Assembly (NCBI RefSeq): GCF_036898095.1 | Contig: NC_090728.1 | Coordinates: 88,141,430 to 88,205,429, forward strand | DNA length: 64,000 nucleotides | From: Palaemon carinicauda | Lineage: Eukaryota > Arthropoda > Malacostraca > Decapoda > Palaemonidae | Reading direction: 5' to 3' | Shown: positions 49,920 to 61,845 of the stretch, piece by piece | Position numbering within the stretch: the stretch's first letter is position 1 | How the letters are laid out: every line of letters begins with the position of its first letter | Translations under genes and position numbers: made by a program | The notes under the pieces: generated by a model | What the model was told of the DNA's origin: nothing | Database searches by the model: none | The model's input: the letters and a program-made list of their open reading frames with translations, nothing else

Positions 49920-50290
49920 CTTCCTACACTAATTGTTTGGCCACATGGTAAAGGTAGAGGAAGCTCTTTAGCAATGGTGAGAAGTATTTTCTTGTAAAAG
50001 AAGGCTGAGGAAATATTTTAATTCTTTAATTTTTCCATGTTTTGAATACCATTCTCTAAATTAATTGAGTTTGAGCTGCTCTTACTCATCCTAATCTGTC
50101 GGATAATTCCGGTTCAATAAATCCCTCTCCCTGATCTGGATGTAATCTGGCATCATAATTCAGTTAGTTCTTTTTGCATGTTGCATAAGATTTTTCATAA
50201 TTCTGACCATCCTTTGCTTTCAGATCATCCCGGACTGTAACATCTACTATAGTATGTAGTATTAGGGTTGTAGTTAATTGTAAGTCTTTT
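49920..50290 (+). mobile_element. Diverged fragments of the (TAA)n-tailed LINE family
   Basis: 49940-50020 resembles the 59030-59095 stretch (GAAGCTCTTTAGCAATGGTGAG against GAGACTCTTTAGCTATGATAAT). 50125-50262 resembles the RT region 57830-57965 (TGCATGTTGCATAAGATTTTTCA shared). These are old copies with no open frame. Confidence 0.65.
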
Positions 50291-50459
50291 AAGAGTTCTG
50301 TACATTTCAAAGACATTAAATTATGGCTTAAAAACTCTGGAGAGACTTCTATATCTTGTTAAAGGATATTCTTATCATATATAAGAACACAATTTCCACC
50401 AATCACAGACAAGTTCTTCATAAGGAATTTGTATCTACTAGATTTTCCTAACACAGCAA

Positions 50460-52700
50460 AAATAATGACTAAATTGACATCAGCTGAGGAGCTGGGAATC
50501 TGAATGCTGCAGCCTCTCGCAGGAAGGCTGACGGGGTAGTTTTCTCACATTTCTCCACCCCGCTGCTGCTACTTCTAACGTTCTGGATGATCTGTAATGC
50601 TGTAGTGAAGTTCCTTAGATTCATAGAATATCGCTATGGGTTATATGCCTGGCAAACTTTGCCATTACTGCATCTCTTCTTATCAGCACGCAATTGCTCC
50701 AGATGAAGGCTGTTCGGTGGAGAACAGTGTTCATATTGTTTCCTTGTTTCAGGAATTTGCAGCTTTACAGCCACTACAAAATAAGATATTGCCTCTGACC
50801 AATGGTCCAGCCAGGAGCAGGCCTGAAACTTTCGACATAGCTATTGCCTCCATGTTATGTACCTCCAGAGCAGAAAAGGATGAAGGTAGGTGTATCAACT
50901 TGACACTGGACGTGCCTGGTATCAGGTTTAAAACGTTTGGGTCGATCGGAAGAGGACTAGGGTTTGCCTCTCTTTGCACATAAAACTTCCTGTCGAGACA
51001 AGGCAGGTGGCGGCAATCTAGATTGTCTCGATCTCATGGTATCCCAAGTCTGGTTCGAAAAGGGCATATCAAACTTTTGGCGAGTGGTCTGTGATTCAGG
51101 AAAGAACCCATCAATTGTAAAACACCTTAGCATTACCTGACCACGAGGCAGTTTGCGGAATCGTTCATACGATGAATGAGGCTCATTACTTTAAGAAAAT
51201 GAGATGTCAACCCCAGTTCTGTCAGTGCCTCTACAGAAACGACATCTGTTGTTCCTGCTGCTGCTTCAGTCACCTGTTCTGGGGAGTCCTCTATGGCAAT
51301 CAATGTTGAAGAATTTGGAAATCTGACTAAAGGTCTAGGTTCTTGTTTTGGGAGTCTTAGGGTTTTCAACCCTCTCTTTCCTCACTCCTGAAGTGTATGT
51401 AGCACGAGCTGAGTTACTCGTTGTTCACAAGATGGAGATGGGCGAGAAGGCTTAGTTTACCTGTCTGACACCAAATACTGCAGTGACCTCTCAAGATTTC
51501 TGTCATGTCCCACCAAGATTCTCTATATCTTTGAGCAGAGAAACATGGTGAAGAGAATGTTCTATTTCAAGGGATGACTGCTTCCCATACGCAGAGGGGG
51601 TTAACGCATGGAAATGGTGGATATGGTGCTGTAATCCTTTTCCTCTCGTATTGGTGCAGTGATTTTGCCTGTAACCCTGAAAAGTCTAACTACTATAATT
51701 TAGGATTTGATGAGGATGTAGATCTAGTATTCTCATCTCTAGATGTACCCGTAACCTGATGCAATGACCTAGACAATGGTGAGTTTATTTTGTACACACC
51801 TGAGCGTATTGTTGACATGCTTAAAGCGGCATAAGATTATTCTGCTTGCGGTCCCATACAGAACTATCAGCAGAGCATTCAGCGAGTGTGCTAACTGGGG
51901 AATTTGTTCAGACGGTAAGCGTGCTCCTGATCGATTCTGTTTAGCGCCATAGTCAGTGAGCACTTTTCTGTTCAGTACCTGTTTGAGGAAGTGAACATGA
52001 GGCTTGATTGTGCCTTTGCAGACCCAGCGAGAGATTTGCACTTGCACTGTGTCAGTAGGACCAACCTTGTTGTTCCTTTTGTGATCTGGAAAAGATACCT
52101 TCCTTTTTAGGGGGAGATGTCACAATGGATCCCCACGAGGTATCCAGAAGAGCTGATACTCTCCTAGGGGAGAAATTAGCTGCTTTCCTCTTGGGAGAAA
52201 ACTTACCTTTAGGGCCTTTTGATGTTATGGGAAGGCCTGACAAGAGTTGCACTGAGAATACCACTGAATAGTAAAATTCTCCCAAATTAAAGTTAAGTGT
52301 AGCTGGAGAGACATGATGGCTGGTTTGCTGAACGGTGCGATTCTAGTGTTCGTACCTTAAGGAGACAGTTCAATTTAATTGGAGAAATCTTGCTCCCCTA
52401 TATCCAAAACAAATAATTGTTCCCTTGAGCTTAGCACACTCATTGGTGGGGATGGGGACTGAGTTCACAAAATCTAGTGAAATTAAAAGGTTCCTGGAAA
52501 GAATCCTCTTCTGGCTGATTAAGTCCTGAAGCTTCACTGAGTACAATGGGAGATAACACATCAACAAACTCGTCTTTGAACAAATGGCCGCCATCCTTTG
52601 TTATCGGAGCCTCTGGGAACCCAGATGACAAAGGATAAGACGAAAATTCAGGACTCGGAGGCTTCTGTTTTTTGCCCTCTTTAGAGGAAGAAGCAGAAGG
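50460..52700 (-). pseudogene. Degenerate gag-like remnants (minus), unassigned retroelement
   Basis: The minus strand holds several non-overlapping stretches that read like protein. They are SSGFPEAPITKDGGHLF with DEFVDVLSPIVL (52631-52440), an alpha-helical stretch around 52047-51769, EDSPEQVTEAAAGTT (51369-51133), and SPLPIDPNVLNLIPGTSSVK (50979-50749). They are broken by many stops. The order and style fit a retrotransposon gag, perhaps of DIRS type. I cannot name the family, and the plus-strand 115-codon frame at 50636-50983 is probably a shadow. Confidence 0.35.
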
Positions 52701-53160
52701 GGAATGATCTCTTTTAGCCTTCTTGTGACAACTACCAAACTTTTCCTATTGGTTGAATAACCACTCCCGATAAATCTCGTATAGGTAGTTCATTGAACAC
52801 CTATTACCATGATACCCCAGACATAAAAGATGCGGATCGACCTCCACTGGATTCGTGAAGGGCGACTAACAAGGCCTGGGCAGGACCTCATACAACCTCG
52901 AGAAGCGCTCATAATCACAATCACTAAAAAAAGAGCGCACAAAAGTACATGGCAGTATGGAAAGGAGTCGAGTAGCAGACGTCCGAACATCACAGTGACC
53001 AAGAGTAAAGTAAGGACTAAGCTGCAGGCTCTGTAATGCCTACCCATCATAATTGGGACCTGAGGGCAACCAAGCCATGTTGCCAAATCCACAGGACTTC
53101 TTCAATTTTGGTCATAGCAAATCAGCAACTGATTAACCCATATAAGTGACAAGGGTTTGT
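52701..53160. other. Unassigned sequence
   Basis: About 460 bp. The 100-codon minus frame (52790-53092) and 68-codon plus frame overlap each other and have no motif that I recognise. Confidence 0.4.
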
Positions 53161-53775
53161 CTATCTATCTATCTATATACCAAGGCACTTCCCCCAATTT
53201 TGGGGGGTAGCCGACACCAACAATGAAACAAAACAAAAAGGGGACCTCTACTCTCTATGTTCCTTCAGCCTAATCAGGGACTCGACCGAGTTCAGCTGGT
53301 ACTGCTAGGGTGCCACAGCCCAACCTCCCACATTTCCACCACAGATGAAGCTTCATAATGCTGACTCCCCTACTGCTGCTACCTCCGCGGTCATCTAAGG
53401 CCCCGGAGGAAGCAGCAGGGCCTACTGGAACTGCGTCACAACCGCTCGCCATTCATTCCTATTTCTAGCACGCTCTCTTGCCTCTCTCACATCTATCCTC
53501 CTATCACCCAGAGCTTTCTTCACACCATCCATCCACCCAAACCTTGGCCTTCCTCTTGTACTTCTCCCATCAACTCTTGCATTCATCACCTTCTTTAGCA
53601 GACAACCATTTTCCATTCTCTCAACATGGCCAAACCACCTCAACACATTCATATCCACTCTAGCCGCTAACTCATTTCTTACACCCGTTCTCTCCCTCAC
53701 CACTTCGTTCCTAACCCTATCTACTCGAGATACACCAGCCATACTCCTTAGACACTTCATCTCAAACACATTCAA
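53161..53775 (-). mobile_element. 5'-truncated LINE with (TAGA)n tail (minus)
   Basis: Minus frame 53775-53422 (117 codons) reads NVFEMKCLRSMAGVSRVDRV, NVLRWFGHVERMENG and RGRPRFGWMDGVKKALGD, then NRNEWRAVV. It is the usual C-terminus of a LINE protein common in arthropods. The 3' region carries a 16-bp hairpin CCCCCAATTTTGGGGG (53191-53206) and ends in a TAGA/CTAT tetranucleotide run (53161-53177). Only the 3' ~600 bp are present. Confidence 0.85.
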
Positions 53776-55728
53776 GGGTTTGTACTGTACTTAAATCCTG
53801 TGAACTCATAAGCTGAAAAATAAAAATTTTCTCTATGCAATAAAAAATCAATCATGCAATAAAGAAACTAACTGATAATTCACTTCTCTTAGTATAGTCA
53901 TATGCTCCCAAAATGAAAAGGGGAAAGTGAACACTTGATTCAATAAAACAAAGACAATACCAAATACTTGTATAATCAATTCTCTGATCAAAAATAGTGT
54001 CTGCCACGCAGGGCAAATGCATAACAATGAGACGATCACATGGCCTTAAAGGAAATACAAGAAGGTTAAGGATCAACATTTTCCATATATACTTTAAACA
54101 GAACTTGTGGTAAAAATAAATACAGTTTAAGCCAGGCTTCTAGGCAAGAGTACTATCATATTTGCTTTAACAAGTTCTATTATGATGAACCATAAGAAAT
54201 CTTCAAATAAACTTAACAAAAATTCACTTAGTAAATTTTAAAATGTACACATCCATATCAGACAACTTTAGAAATTTATGTGGCTCATAACATCAACATG
54301 AGGTGATGATAAATGAAATGCATGTGACTACTATTCAGAAACAAAATTACATTAGTGCACTTGTTGCCTAGACCCTCAGTACCCTTAAACCTAGGGCAAG
54401 GGCACTTCTAACAATCCCTAAATCAATGACTTCAAATGTAAATGGTGGCAAACCCTCTCTGAACTTAACCACACTGTAAATGGTAACCAACCTAAGTACA
54501 AACAACATTACCATACTTGCCCTAAGAAGCACTGCTGGTATAAATTAAGAAATTTCTAAACAAGCATTGAACATTACTTTGAGGAGTAAATGGCTATATC
54601 TTTTAATCTTTTTCTGCAATAGATATTATCACAGTATTGTCCTTATTGCAGATAAGAGATTTCCACCTTTTACAAATATACCATCATGGTGATAACAGTC
54701 ACAAGAGAAGGACTAGGATGATTGATTTAGGCTTACAAAAGTAGAAATGGTAGATCACATAAAATCACTTTCAAGGGAAGAGGAAATTTGGCTTACATAA
54801 TCAAGAGAATTCAAGTTTCTGAGGTTATAGTAACAGAAGTATCAGCAACAAAGTAAAAACTACGAAGGGTAACGACCAAGAGTAAGAGAGAGAAAGAGAG
54901 AGAGAAATACGAGTTGTGCAAAGTTCAAAATAATCCACACATGCCACTAAAAACTTTTCCCCAGAACATCCAGGCTTTAAAAATGTAGGCTACCTTGTTT
55001 TAAACTAGAGTATAAACAGCTGGCGGAGCAGACCAAATATATATTAGATGGCAACCACAGTAAATATAAGCAGTATGCATCGGTACTGCCAACTGTTATA
55101 AAGCACCAATACTATTACCACCCAAGCAGATACTTTTAACAATTTGCATATATCAACTAAAGGAAAATTCAGAAAAAATTAATTTATTTGAAATGTGTGG
55201 TCACTCGAGAGGTTAAATATTACTCTTTGGCCTTTGTTGACAGAGCAGAAAAAAAAAGAAATAACTCAGAAAAGCCACTTTTAAAGCAAGATTTGATTAA
55301 CACATTCCAAATAGTTTCCTGCTCTTAATTTGGACTAGTTTCAAGCATTTACAGTTCGATTTACTTTTTCACACATTTCATGGAACACTCCTCCTCCAAG
55401 GAATGGTATCTTCAAACTTCATAAATGAATTATTCCACTTATCAGTGAAAGAGTTACATTTTCCTCTCCAATTCATAATGTATAGCATTCCATTGTATTT
55501 CAACTGCTCTGTGTTCACTAGTATGTTATCTGCACTTTCGTCAGTTCACACGGTTATTTCAGTATAAAGCAGTAATGTTTCATGGCCTGATTTCCTGTGT
55601 TTCTCGCCTTGTCCAGGCTTTGGCCATTCAAGACATATGGAACTTCATTTCCATATCCATCCGATACCAGTTTTCCTAAAGCCATACATACATACATATA
55701 TTTTTATATATATTATATATATTCATTT
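53776..55728 (-). other. AT-rich region downstream of the CAPZB exon, probable 3' UTR in part
   Basis: About 1.95 kb without frames or obvious repeats. On the minus strand an AATAAA lies at 55188-55183, about 540 nt after the CAPZB stop, and could be its poly(A) signal. A short GAGAGA run lies at 54888-54905. The rest is unassigned. Confidence 0.5.
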
Positions 55729-55986
55729 CTAATTACTCTCATTATTTGTGGACCCTTTGGTAGCCTGTCTTCGACTGATAGCCATTGCAATTTCGTTCCT
55801 GAAAGCAGCATGTTGCTTTTGGTCTGGAAGAGGCTGGACTGAACGGAGACCATTGACGATGTCCTTCGTTTTTCCAAAGTAAATCTCGTTGAGTGTGTTC
55901 CGTATTTTGTTTTCCATATCCTCAACCATGCGTCCAATGTTGGCAATATGAGGAGACGATTCTGACACAGGACAGTCTTGCTCAGT
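55729..55986 (-). CDS. CAPZB: F-actin-capping protein subunit beta, last coding exon
   Basis: Minus-strand exon. After a polypyrimidine-poor acceptor TTTATCTTCAG the coding begins [18 protein letters not shown], then [20 protein letters not shown] and [17 protein letters not shown]. It ends [16 protein letters not shown] and stops. This is the highly conserved C-terminal part of the beta subunit of the CapZ heterodimer, which caps actin barbed ends in the cytoplasm; the end includes the actin-binding tentacle. The upstream exons are not in the remaining 8 kb as far as I can see, so the intron is long or the rest lies outside. Only the extreme tail differs from vertebrate homologues. Confidence 0.93.
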   Translation of the reverse strand, partial: TEQDCPVSESSPHIANIGRMVEDMENKIRNTLNEIYFGKTKDIVNGLRSVQPLPDQKQHAAFRNEIAMAISRRQATKGSTNNESN

Positions 55987-56655
55987 CTGAAGATAAATTG
56001 ATAGCAAATTCAATAAATACTGTACTGTAATAAAGACCATATTAGAATTTTGAATGTTATTTACCAATTCTTATATGGTTCTAGTCAAACTTAGTACATA
56101 CTACCAAGAAACCTAATACTGTACATTACCAATTAAATTTTATGAAAATAAATTCACCTTAAATGTAAGACTTACAATTCCTTTTTTACTAACATCAACT
56201 AATAACCCGTTTAATTTATATTTCATACTTTTATTGACCAACTATGTTCAATGTAATAATGAGAAAAGTATTAAGCAAGCAATATCTTGTGACCATAGCA
56301 CAACTACATTAATACAAAGGGTGAATTTCAAAGTAAATACTGTACCTTACAGAACTGTAGTTCAGTGGATGCTGTTACAAAAGAACTTACTGGGATGAAG
56401 AGCATATAGGCTTCTGGGCATGAGGAAAACTGTATTGTTGACACCGCTTTAGCTCAAAAGACAAAGTTGGGTTCTATTCTACTACAAATACCTTAAAAGA
56501 CAACCTTTGACGATTCCATAATAGATTCTTTTAATCCGGTTTATGAAGCCTCACATCAGAATGGAAGTTTTACAAAGGTTCTACGTCTATATGGAAAACA
56601 GGTGCAGAATCATATTTTGACTTGACCTTAGACTTTACTCAGAATTAGGCAACTG
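55987..56655. other. Intronic/intergenic sequence, nothing recognised
   Basis: About 670 bp, AT-rich, no frames or repeats of note. On the minus strand it is the intron upstream of the CAPZB exon. Confidence 0.55.
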
Positions 56656-58401
56656 ATTAAAGCTCTGTTGATGGACCTTGATGCTTATGGAGGTGTAGAC
56701 CCAAATGGTATTTTTCCTTTGTTTTTTATAAAGACAGCAGATTTCTTAGCTCCAAAGTTATCTGTTATTTTGCGCAAGTTAGCAAGAAGAGGAGCTTTTA
56801 GCACTAGTTGGAGAATTGGTAATGTTACTCCTCTATGTAAATGTGTTTGTGGTAGCTCAAGTCCCACTGATTACCGCCCAATTTCCATAACTCCCATATT
56901 ATCTAAAGTTTTTGAACGTCTTCTGGCAAAACGTCTTAATAGGTTTGCTGAAGGTAATCATCTACTCCCTAGTTTGCAATTTGGTTTTCGTAAAGGCCTT
57001 GGAGCATGTGATGCCCTTCTTACAATCTCCAATGCTGTACAGAAATCCCTTGATTGTGGTCGGGAAGTTCGTATGACTGGCCTTGATTTTAGTGCTGCCT
57101 TTGACCGTGTTAATCATGAGGCCCTTGTTTTCAAACTGAAACAGTTGGGAGTGGGTGGGTCGTTTCTTAGCATTATTATTGATTTTTTAAGTAATAGATC
57201 TCAAAGAGTTGTTGTTGATGGGCACCATAGTGATTATAGGAATGTGATATCCGGTGTTCCACAGGGTAGTGTTCTTGGCCCATTACTTTTTATACTATAT
57301 ACACATGACATGTGGTTTGGCCTAGAAAACAAGCTTGTTGCATATGCAGATGATGCTACTCTCTTTGCATCAATTCCATCCCCTGAATGTAGATCTAGGG
57401 TTGGTGAATCCCTTAATAGAGATTTAGCTAGAATTAGTGCATGGTGCAAATTATGGGGTATGAAGTTGAATCCTAACAAAACTCAAAGTATGATTGTAAG
57501 TAGGTCAAGGACGGTGGTTCCTCAACATCCGGATCTCAGTATTGATAATGTTTCTTTAAATATGTATGACTCTTTCAAAATTTTAGGTGTGATTCTCGAC
57601 AGTAAATTTACTTTTGAGAAACATATAAGGTCTGTGTCTTCTTCAATTTCACAAAAAATAGGCTTATTGAGAAAGTCTTTCAATATTTTCGGTGATCAAT
57701 CTATTCTGAAGAAGTGTTTTAATTCTTTCATTCTACCTTGTTTTGAGTATTGTTCTCCTGTCTGGTCTTCAGCTGCTGATTCTCATCTTAATTTGTTGGA
57801 CAGAAACTTACGGTCTATTAAATTTCTTATTCCTGATCTAGATATTAATCTCTGGCACCGTCGTTCAATTAGTTCATTATGCATGTTGCATAAGATTTTT
57901 CACAACTCTGACCATCCTTTACATTCAGATCTCCCTGGACAATTCTATCCTGTTCGTAATACTAGGCAGGCAGTTAATTCTAATAGCCAGGCCTTCTCCA
58001 TCACGAGGCTCAATAGTACGCAGTACTCTAGAAGTTTTATTCCAGCTGTGACCAAGTTGTGGAATGATCTTCCTAATCGGGTGGTTGAATCAGTAGAACT
58101 TCAAAAGTTCAAAGTTGGAGCAAATGGTTTTTTGTTGACCAGGCGGACATAGTCTTTTTATAGTTTATTTATGACATATTTGTTTTTGATGTTGTTGATA
58201 GTTTATTATATGACATGTCTGTTTTGACGTTGTTTCTTATTTTAGAATGATTTATTGTTAATTTGTTCTCTTCATTTATTTATTTCCTTATTTCCTTTCC
58301 TCACTGGGCTATTTTTCCCTGTTGGAGCCCCTGGGCTTATAGCATCTTGCTTTTCTAACTAGGGTTGTAGCTTGGATAGTAATAATAATAATAATAATAA
58401 T
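56656..58401 (+). mobile_element. 5'-truncated LINE with intact RT and (TAA)n tail
   Basis: Starts abruptly at ATTAAAGCTCTG, within what is ORF2 in the minus copy. It runs through RT to a 3' region TCACTGGGCTATTTTTCCCT ... CTAGGGTTGTAGCTTGGA and ends in (TAA)n at 58379-58401. It lies in the CAPZB upstream intron, in the opposite orientation to that gene. Confidence 0.9.
56668..58152 (+). CDS. LINE reverse transcriptase domain (ORF2, endonuclease missing)
   Basis: An open frame of 494 codons (first ATG at 56671). RT motifs in order: NVTPLCKC...PTDYRPISITPILSKVFERL, QFGFRKGLGACDAL, GLDFSAAFDRVNHEAL (Asp), SGVPQGSVLGPLLFILYTHD, AYADDATLF (catalytic YADD at 57343-57354), LNPNKTQSMIVSRS and FKILGVILDSKF. 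The C-terminal region ends RRT. It lacks the N-terminal endonuclease because of 5' truncation, so it cannot retrotranspose alone although the RT itself is uninterrupted. Closest in style to Jockey/CR1-type LINEs of arthropods. Confidence 0.9.
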   Translation: MMDLDAYGGVDPNGIFPLFFIKTADFLAPKLSVILRKLARRGAFSTSWRIGNVTPLCKCVCGSSSPTDYRPISITPILSKVFERLLAKRLNRFAEGNHLLPSLQFGFRKGLGACDALLTISNAVQKSLDCGREVRMTGLDFSAAFDRVNHEALVFKLKQLGVGGSFLSIIIDFLSNRSQRVVVDGHHSDYRNVISGVPQGSVLGPLLFILYTHDMWFGLENKLVAYADDATLFASIPSPECRSRVGESLNRDLARISAWCKLWGMKLNPNKTQSMIVSRSRTVVPQHPDLSIDNVSLNMYDSFKILGVILDSKFTFEKHIRSVSSSISQKIGLLRKSFNIFGDQSILKKCFNSFILPCFEYCSPVWSSAADSHLNLLDRNLRSIKFLIPDLDINLWHRRSISSLCMLHKIFHNSDHPLHSDLPGQFYPVRNTRQAVNSNSQAFSITRLNSTQYSRSFIPAVTKLWNDLPNRVVESVELQKFKVGANGFLLTRRT

Positions 58402-58631
58402 GCAAATATTTAGGAAATTGACTTGTTTGAATAACTCTTCTCAAAATTTGTTCTCAAAACCTCACCATGGCCTTGTACAATATACAGCTAATTATTCTTT
58501 TTCTAAAGAATTAACAACAAACCTTAAAGTGGATCACTAAGACGGATTAAGCTAGGGCACGAAGGAAAAATACAAAACAAGAAATAAATACCCCAAGAGC
58601 AAGCAAAGAATGTACTTTGTAGCAAGGCAAG

Positions 58632-58663
<32 letters not shown>

Positions 58664-58769
58664 TTCAATATGCAATAATATTTATTTTCCTGCCTTTTAT
58701 TATCCGTATTAATCTCTTCCTAAATAATATTACAAAACTGTCAAAATACTTTTTTTTTTACTTAAAACT
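58402..58769. other. Spacer with poly-A tract
   Basis: AT-rich; contains a poly-A run at about 58630-58660. No gene. Confidence 0.6.
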
Positions 58770-59470
58770 AACTAGGTTGGCCAGGGCACCAGCCACCTGT
58801 TCAGATACTACTGCTTGAGAGTTATTGGGTCCTTTGACTGGTTAAACAGTAGTACATTGGATCCTTCTATCTGGTTACGACTCAATATCCCTTTGCCTAC
58901 ACATACAATGAATAGTCTGGCCCGTTTTTTACATGTTCTCCTGTCCTCATATACCTGACAACACTGAGATTACTACACAATTCTTTTTCCTTCTATGGGT
59001 CAACTACTGCACTGTAGTTGTTCAGTTGATACTTTCCTCCTGGCAAGGCTAGAAGAGACTCTTTAGCTATGATAATCAGCTCTTCTAGGAGAAGGCCATT
59101 CCAAAATCAAACCAATAGTCCCTATTTTTGGGTAGTACCATAGCCTCTGCACCATGATATTCCAGTCTTGGGGTAGTTTTCTTGCTTGGGAGTAGATTCA
59201 AGCATACTGTTTTATCTTATTTCTCTTCCTTTGTTTTTTAAAGTTTTATAGTTTATATAGGAAGAATAATTTTAATGTTACTGTTCTTGAAATATATTTT
59301 AATCGTTAATTACTTCTCTCATAGTTTACTTATTTCCTTTCCAAACTGGGCTATTTCCCCTGCTTTTCCAACTAGGGTTGTAGCTTATCAAGTACAGTAA
59401 TAATAATAATAATAATAATAACAATAATAATAATAATAATACTGTTTGATTTCTACAGCATAAAATCAAA
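58770..59470 (+). mobile_element. Short element sharing the LINE 3' tail
   Basis: About 700 bp without coding potential. It ends AACTGGGCTATTTCCCCTGCTTTTCCAACTAGGGTTGTAGCT and a (TAA)n tail (59397-59440). The tail is the same as in the LINE at 56656. It is either a 3'-UTR-only LINE copy or a LINE-dependent SINE-like element. Confidence 0.75.
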
Positions 59471-59477
59471 GATTTTA

Positions 59478-59790
59478 AAAGTAATTAGTATTTTTCCTAG
59501 CTATACAAACCAAAGTCCTTTAGTAGGGTTACGATTCTTACGAAAGCTGGAAACAGCCAATGAAGAATTATGAAGGTTCTGGCAGTCACCACTCGGTAAC
59601 TACTAGTGGTAGGGACCTCTTAGCAAACAGCCTTATTCTAATTTTGCCTGGGTCCTGTGGGGTAGATGCGGTGGGAAGTGAAGCCTAAAGGACTAGGTTT
59701 GTATAGCTAGGAAAAATACAAAATTACTTCTAAAATTTGAGATTTGTTCCTATGCAAATACAAACCTTCGTCCTTTAGTAGGGGGATTCA
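59478..59790 (-). repeat. Terminal/complementary complex, DIRS family B copy 2
   Basis: Outer word AGCTATACAAACCAAAGTCCTTTAGTAGGG is inverted at 59690-59715 (AAAGGACTAGGTTTGTATAGCT) and then repeated in direct form at about 59755-59787 (ACAAACCTTCGTCCTTTAGTAGGG). Confidence 0.75.
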
Positions 59791-60159
59791 TCCTTAGGAG
59801 GGAAGAAGTCCTACTCATCCAAATGGCTGGCTAGCAACCAGGGATCAAAATACTCAGGATCCTTGCATCCTGTGCCCCAGGGTTGAATGACCCACTGCAT
59901 TACGGCCCAGGAGTTTTTCATTCAACAATCTATCTTCAATGGGAACAATGTTCCCATCAAGGCCCAATATAAGCATTGGGTTTGCCTTAATTGTCCCAAT
60001 CTCCTACATAAGGACTTTGGGAATTCTACACTTTTACTATGTCAGTGAAATAATTAACCATCACTCATGTGCTCACCTGCATCAGTCCGTTCCTACTCCA
60101 TGACATCGCTCCGGCGGTTCCCAGGAGAGGAAAAGAGGAAAGAAGGCAAGACATACTCA

Positions 60160-60800
60160 CTCTTAAATTTATGACGCAACCTCTATCTTAGATACAATGC
60201 TTCTTGTCATGACAGTAGCAAAGCTTACTACGACACTTGCTGGGCAGCTACCGTAGGTCCTATGAAATCTGGGGACCTGTGTGTGCAATCCTGAAGACAG
60301 TGTGCCTTGAAGGTCGTCTGTCTTTTCCACGCACCGACTTTCAACACTTAGGCAACTGAAAGGTTCTTTTTGAAGGCTAATGTGGTACCAATCCCTCTGA
60401 CAAGGACGATGGTACATCCCTTTGCTCCCTATAGGGTTAACTGATGGTTTCTCAAAGCCAAAACGAAATGGTATTTAGAGATTTTCTTCTTTATCTTCCC
60501 CATAATTATGAAGATTCTGTAAATCGGGTCTGCACGATCTCGTGCACTTTATGTAGAGCTTCACTGCCATCACAAGGCAGAGAAGCAGGTTGTCAGGATC
60601 ATTGGTCGCCTCCTTTATCAATGAGACCGAGAGTCAAACCATACCTTCTGATCAATGGATTTTGGGGTTTTGCCACAAATTCGCAAACAAAGGAAAGTGA
60701 GTCTGCCTCCATTGTTGGGAATTTGACACTAAGATGATAAACCATGTAGCTCTCACACTATCTGAGGCTTTCATCAATGGTTCATATGGGGCCTTACTGG
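60160..60800 (-). pseudogene. Tyrosine recombinase remnant, DIRS family B
   Basis: With frame changes, the minus strand aligns with the recombinase at 30115-30682. It has ELHGLSS near 60750, NDPDNLLLCLVMAVKLYIK near 60600 (against NPEDLLLCPVRSVRKYLER), and TFKAHCLQD followed by IGPTVAAQQV near 60250 (against TFTAHYLKD and IGPVISALQQV). The nucleophile Tyr position reads Cys here. Several stops and shifts. Confidence 0.65.
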
Positions 60801-61254
60801 ATGATGTAAGAACTCTGGTCACATTCCAAGCTGGGAGTTTGATTTCCTGAGGAGGACAAGACTGCTCAATGCTTCAGGTCAAGGCTGGTAACTCCCACGT
60901 GAAATAAAGGTCTACTCCGCTTAGTTTGGAAATTTGGCTAAAGCTCAAGCAATATCCTTTAACTACTGCCATTGAGTGTTTCTCATCCTGAGGTACACAA
61001 GAAAATCTGCAAGTGAAACAGTGGCTTTAAGTGGAGAAGTGTTCCTCCTACGGCACCAATCACAGGAGAGTGCCTACTTTGTTTGGTAGACTGCTGTTGA
61101 AGACTTTCAGAGGTATCTAGATGAGGGCTCTGCTGATCATATTCCTGAAGAGACAAAATGGTGGAAAGGTATGGATCTTGAAATGTGTCCTCCAGTGCTG
61201 CTGCTTGGCCAGAAACTGGTGAACAAAAAACCGTCTGTTTGTTGTTTAGGCAAG

Positions 61255-61560
61255 TGACAAATATGTCTACTGTTGGGAAACCACACTAAATTTGGAATTC
61301 CCTCGCCACCAGAGGATGCAAAAACCCTTCTGAGGCTGCAATCTGAATGCAGTCACTCAAGACTGTCTGCGACCGTGTTTCGTTTCCCAGGAATTAAACT
61401 TGCTGACAGGGTTACTGTGTTGTCCTTTGATCACAAGTAAATTTTTACCGCCAACTGGCAGAGGATTTGTGAGACTAACATAAGCCACTACAGCAGTGTT
61501 GTCACTCATCAACACTACTGAGTGATCCGTTAATGTCTTGGAACTGGGTCAAGGTCAGGT
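61255..61560 (-). pseudogene. RNase H / Dam-like segment remnant, DIRS family B
   Basis: The minus strand reads SVVLMSDNTAVVAYVSLTNP (RNase H, with its Asp) and farther down VDIFVTCLNNKQTVFCSPVS, which corresponds to VDLFAT...LPxYVSP of the intact DIRS RT protein. Broken by shifts. Confidence 0.6.
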
Positions 61561-61845
61561 ATGCTACCTGTAGTTTCAAAATGTTTATATGGGATCTTTA
61601 GTCTACTTCCTCTGTCCATAGACCTGAAGTGGAGCAGTTTAGAATATGCACTCTCCATCAATCTTTGGATGGATCTGAAAAATGGATAAGATCAGGGGAG
61701 AAATAAACTGTAAGGAGGAGCCTACTAACAAGTACATACAGAGGATCGGACGTCAGTCTCCAACTCATCTTCAGAGTCCACTGCACAGAACAAAGCTGTA
61801 ACCTCCCGGTTTCTAAGACACCAGCAACCTGGAAGAGAGCCGATG

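Noticed and set aside
50636..50983. 115-codon plus-strand frame as a host gene
   Set aside because: No domain; the minus strand of the same stretch reads more like retroelement gag, with repeated proline-rich phrases.
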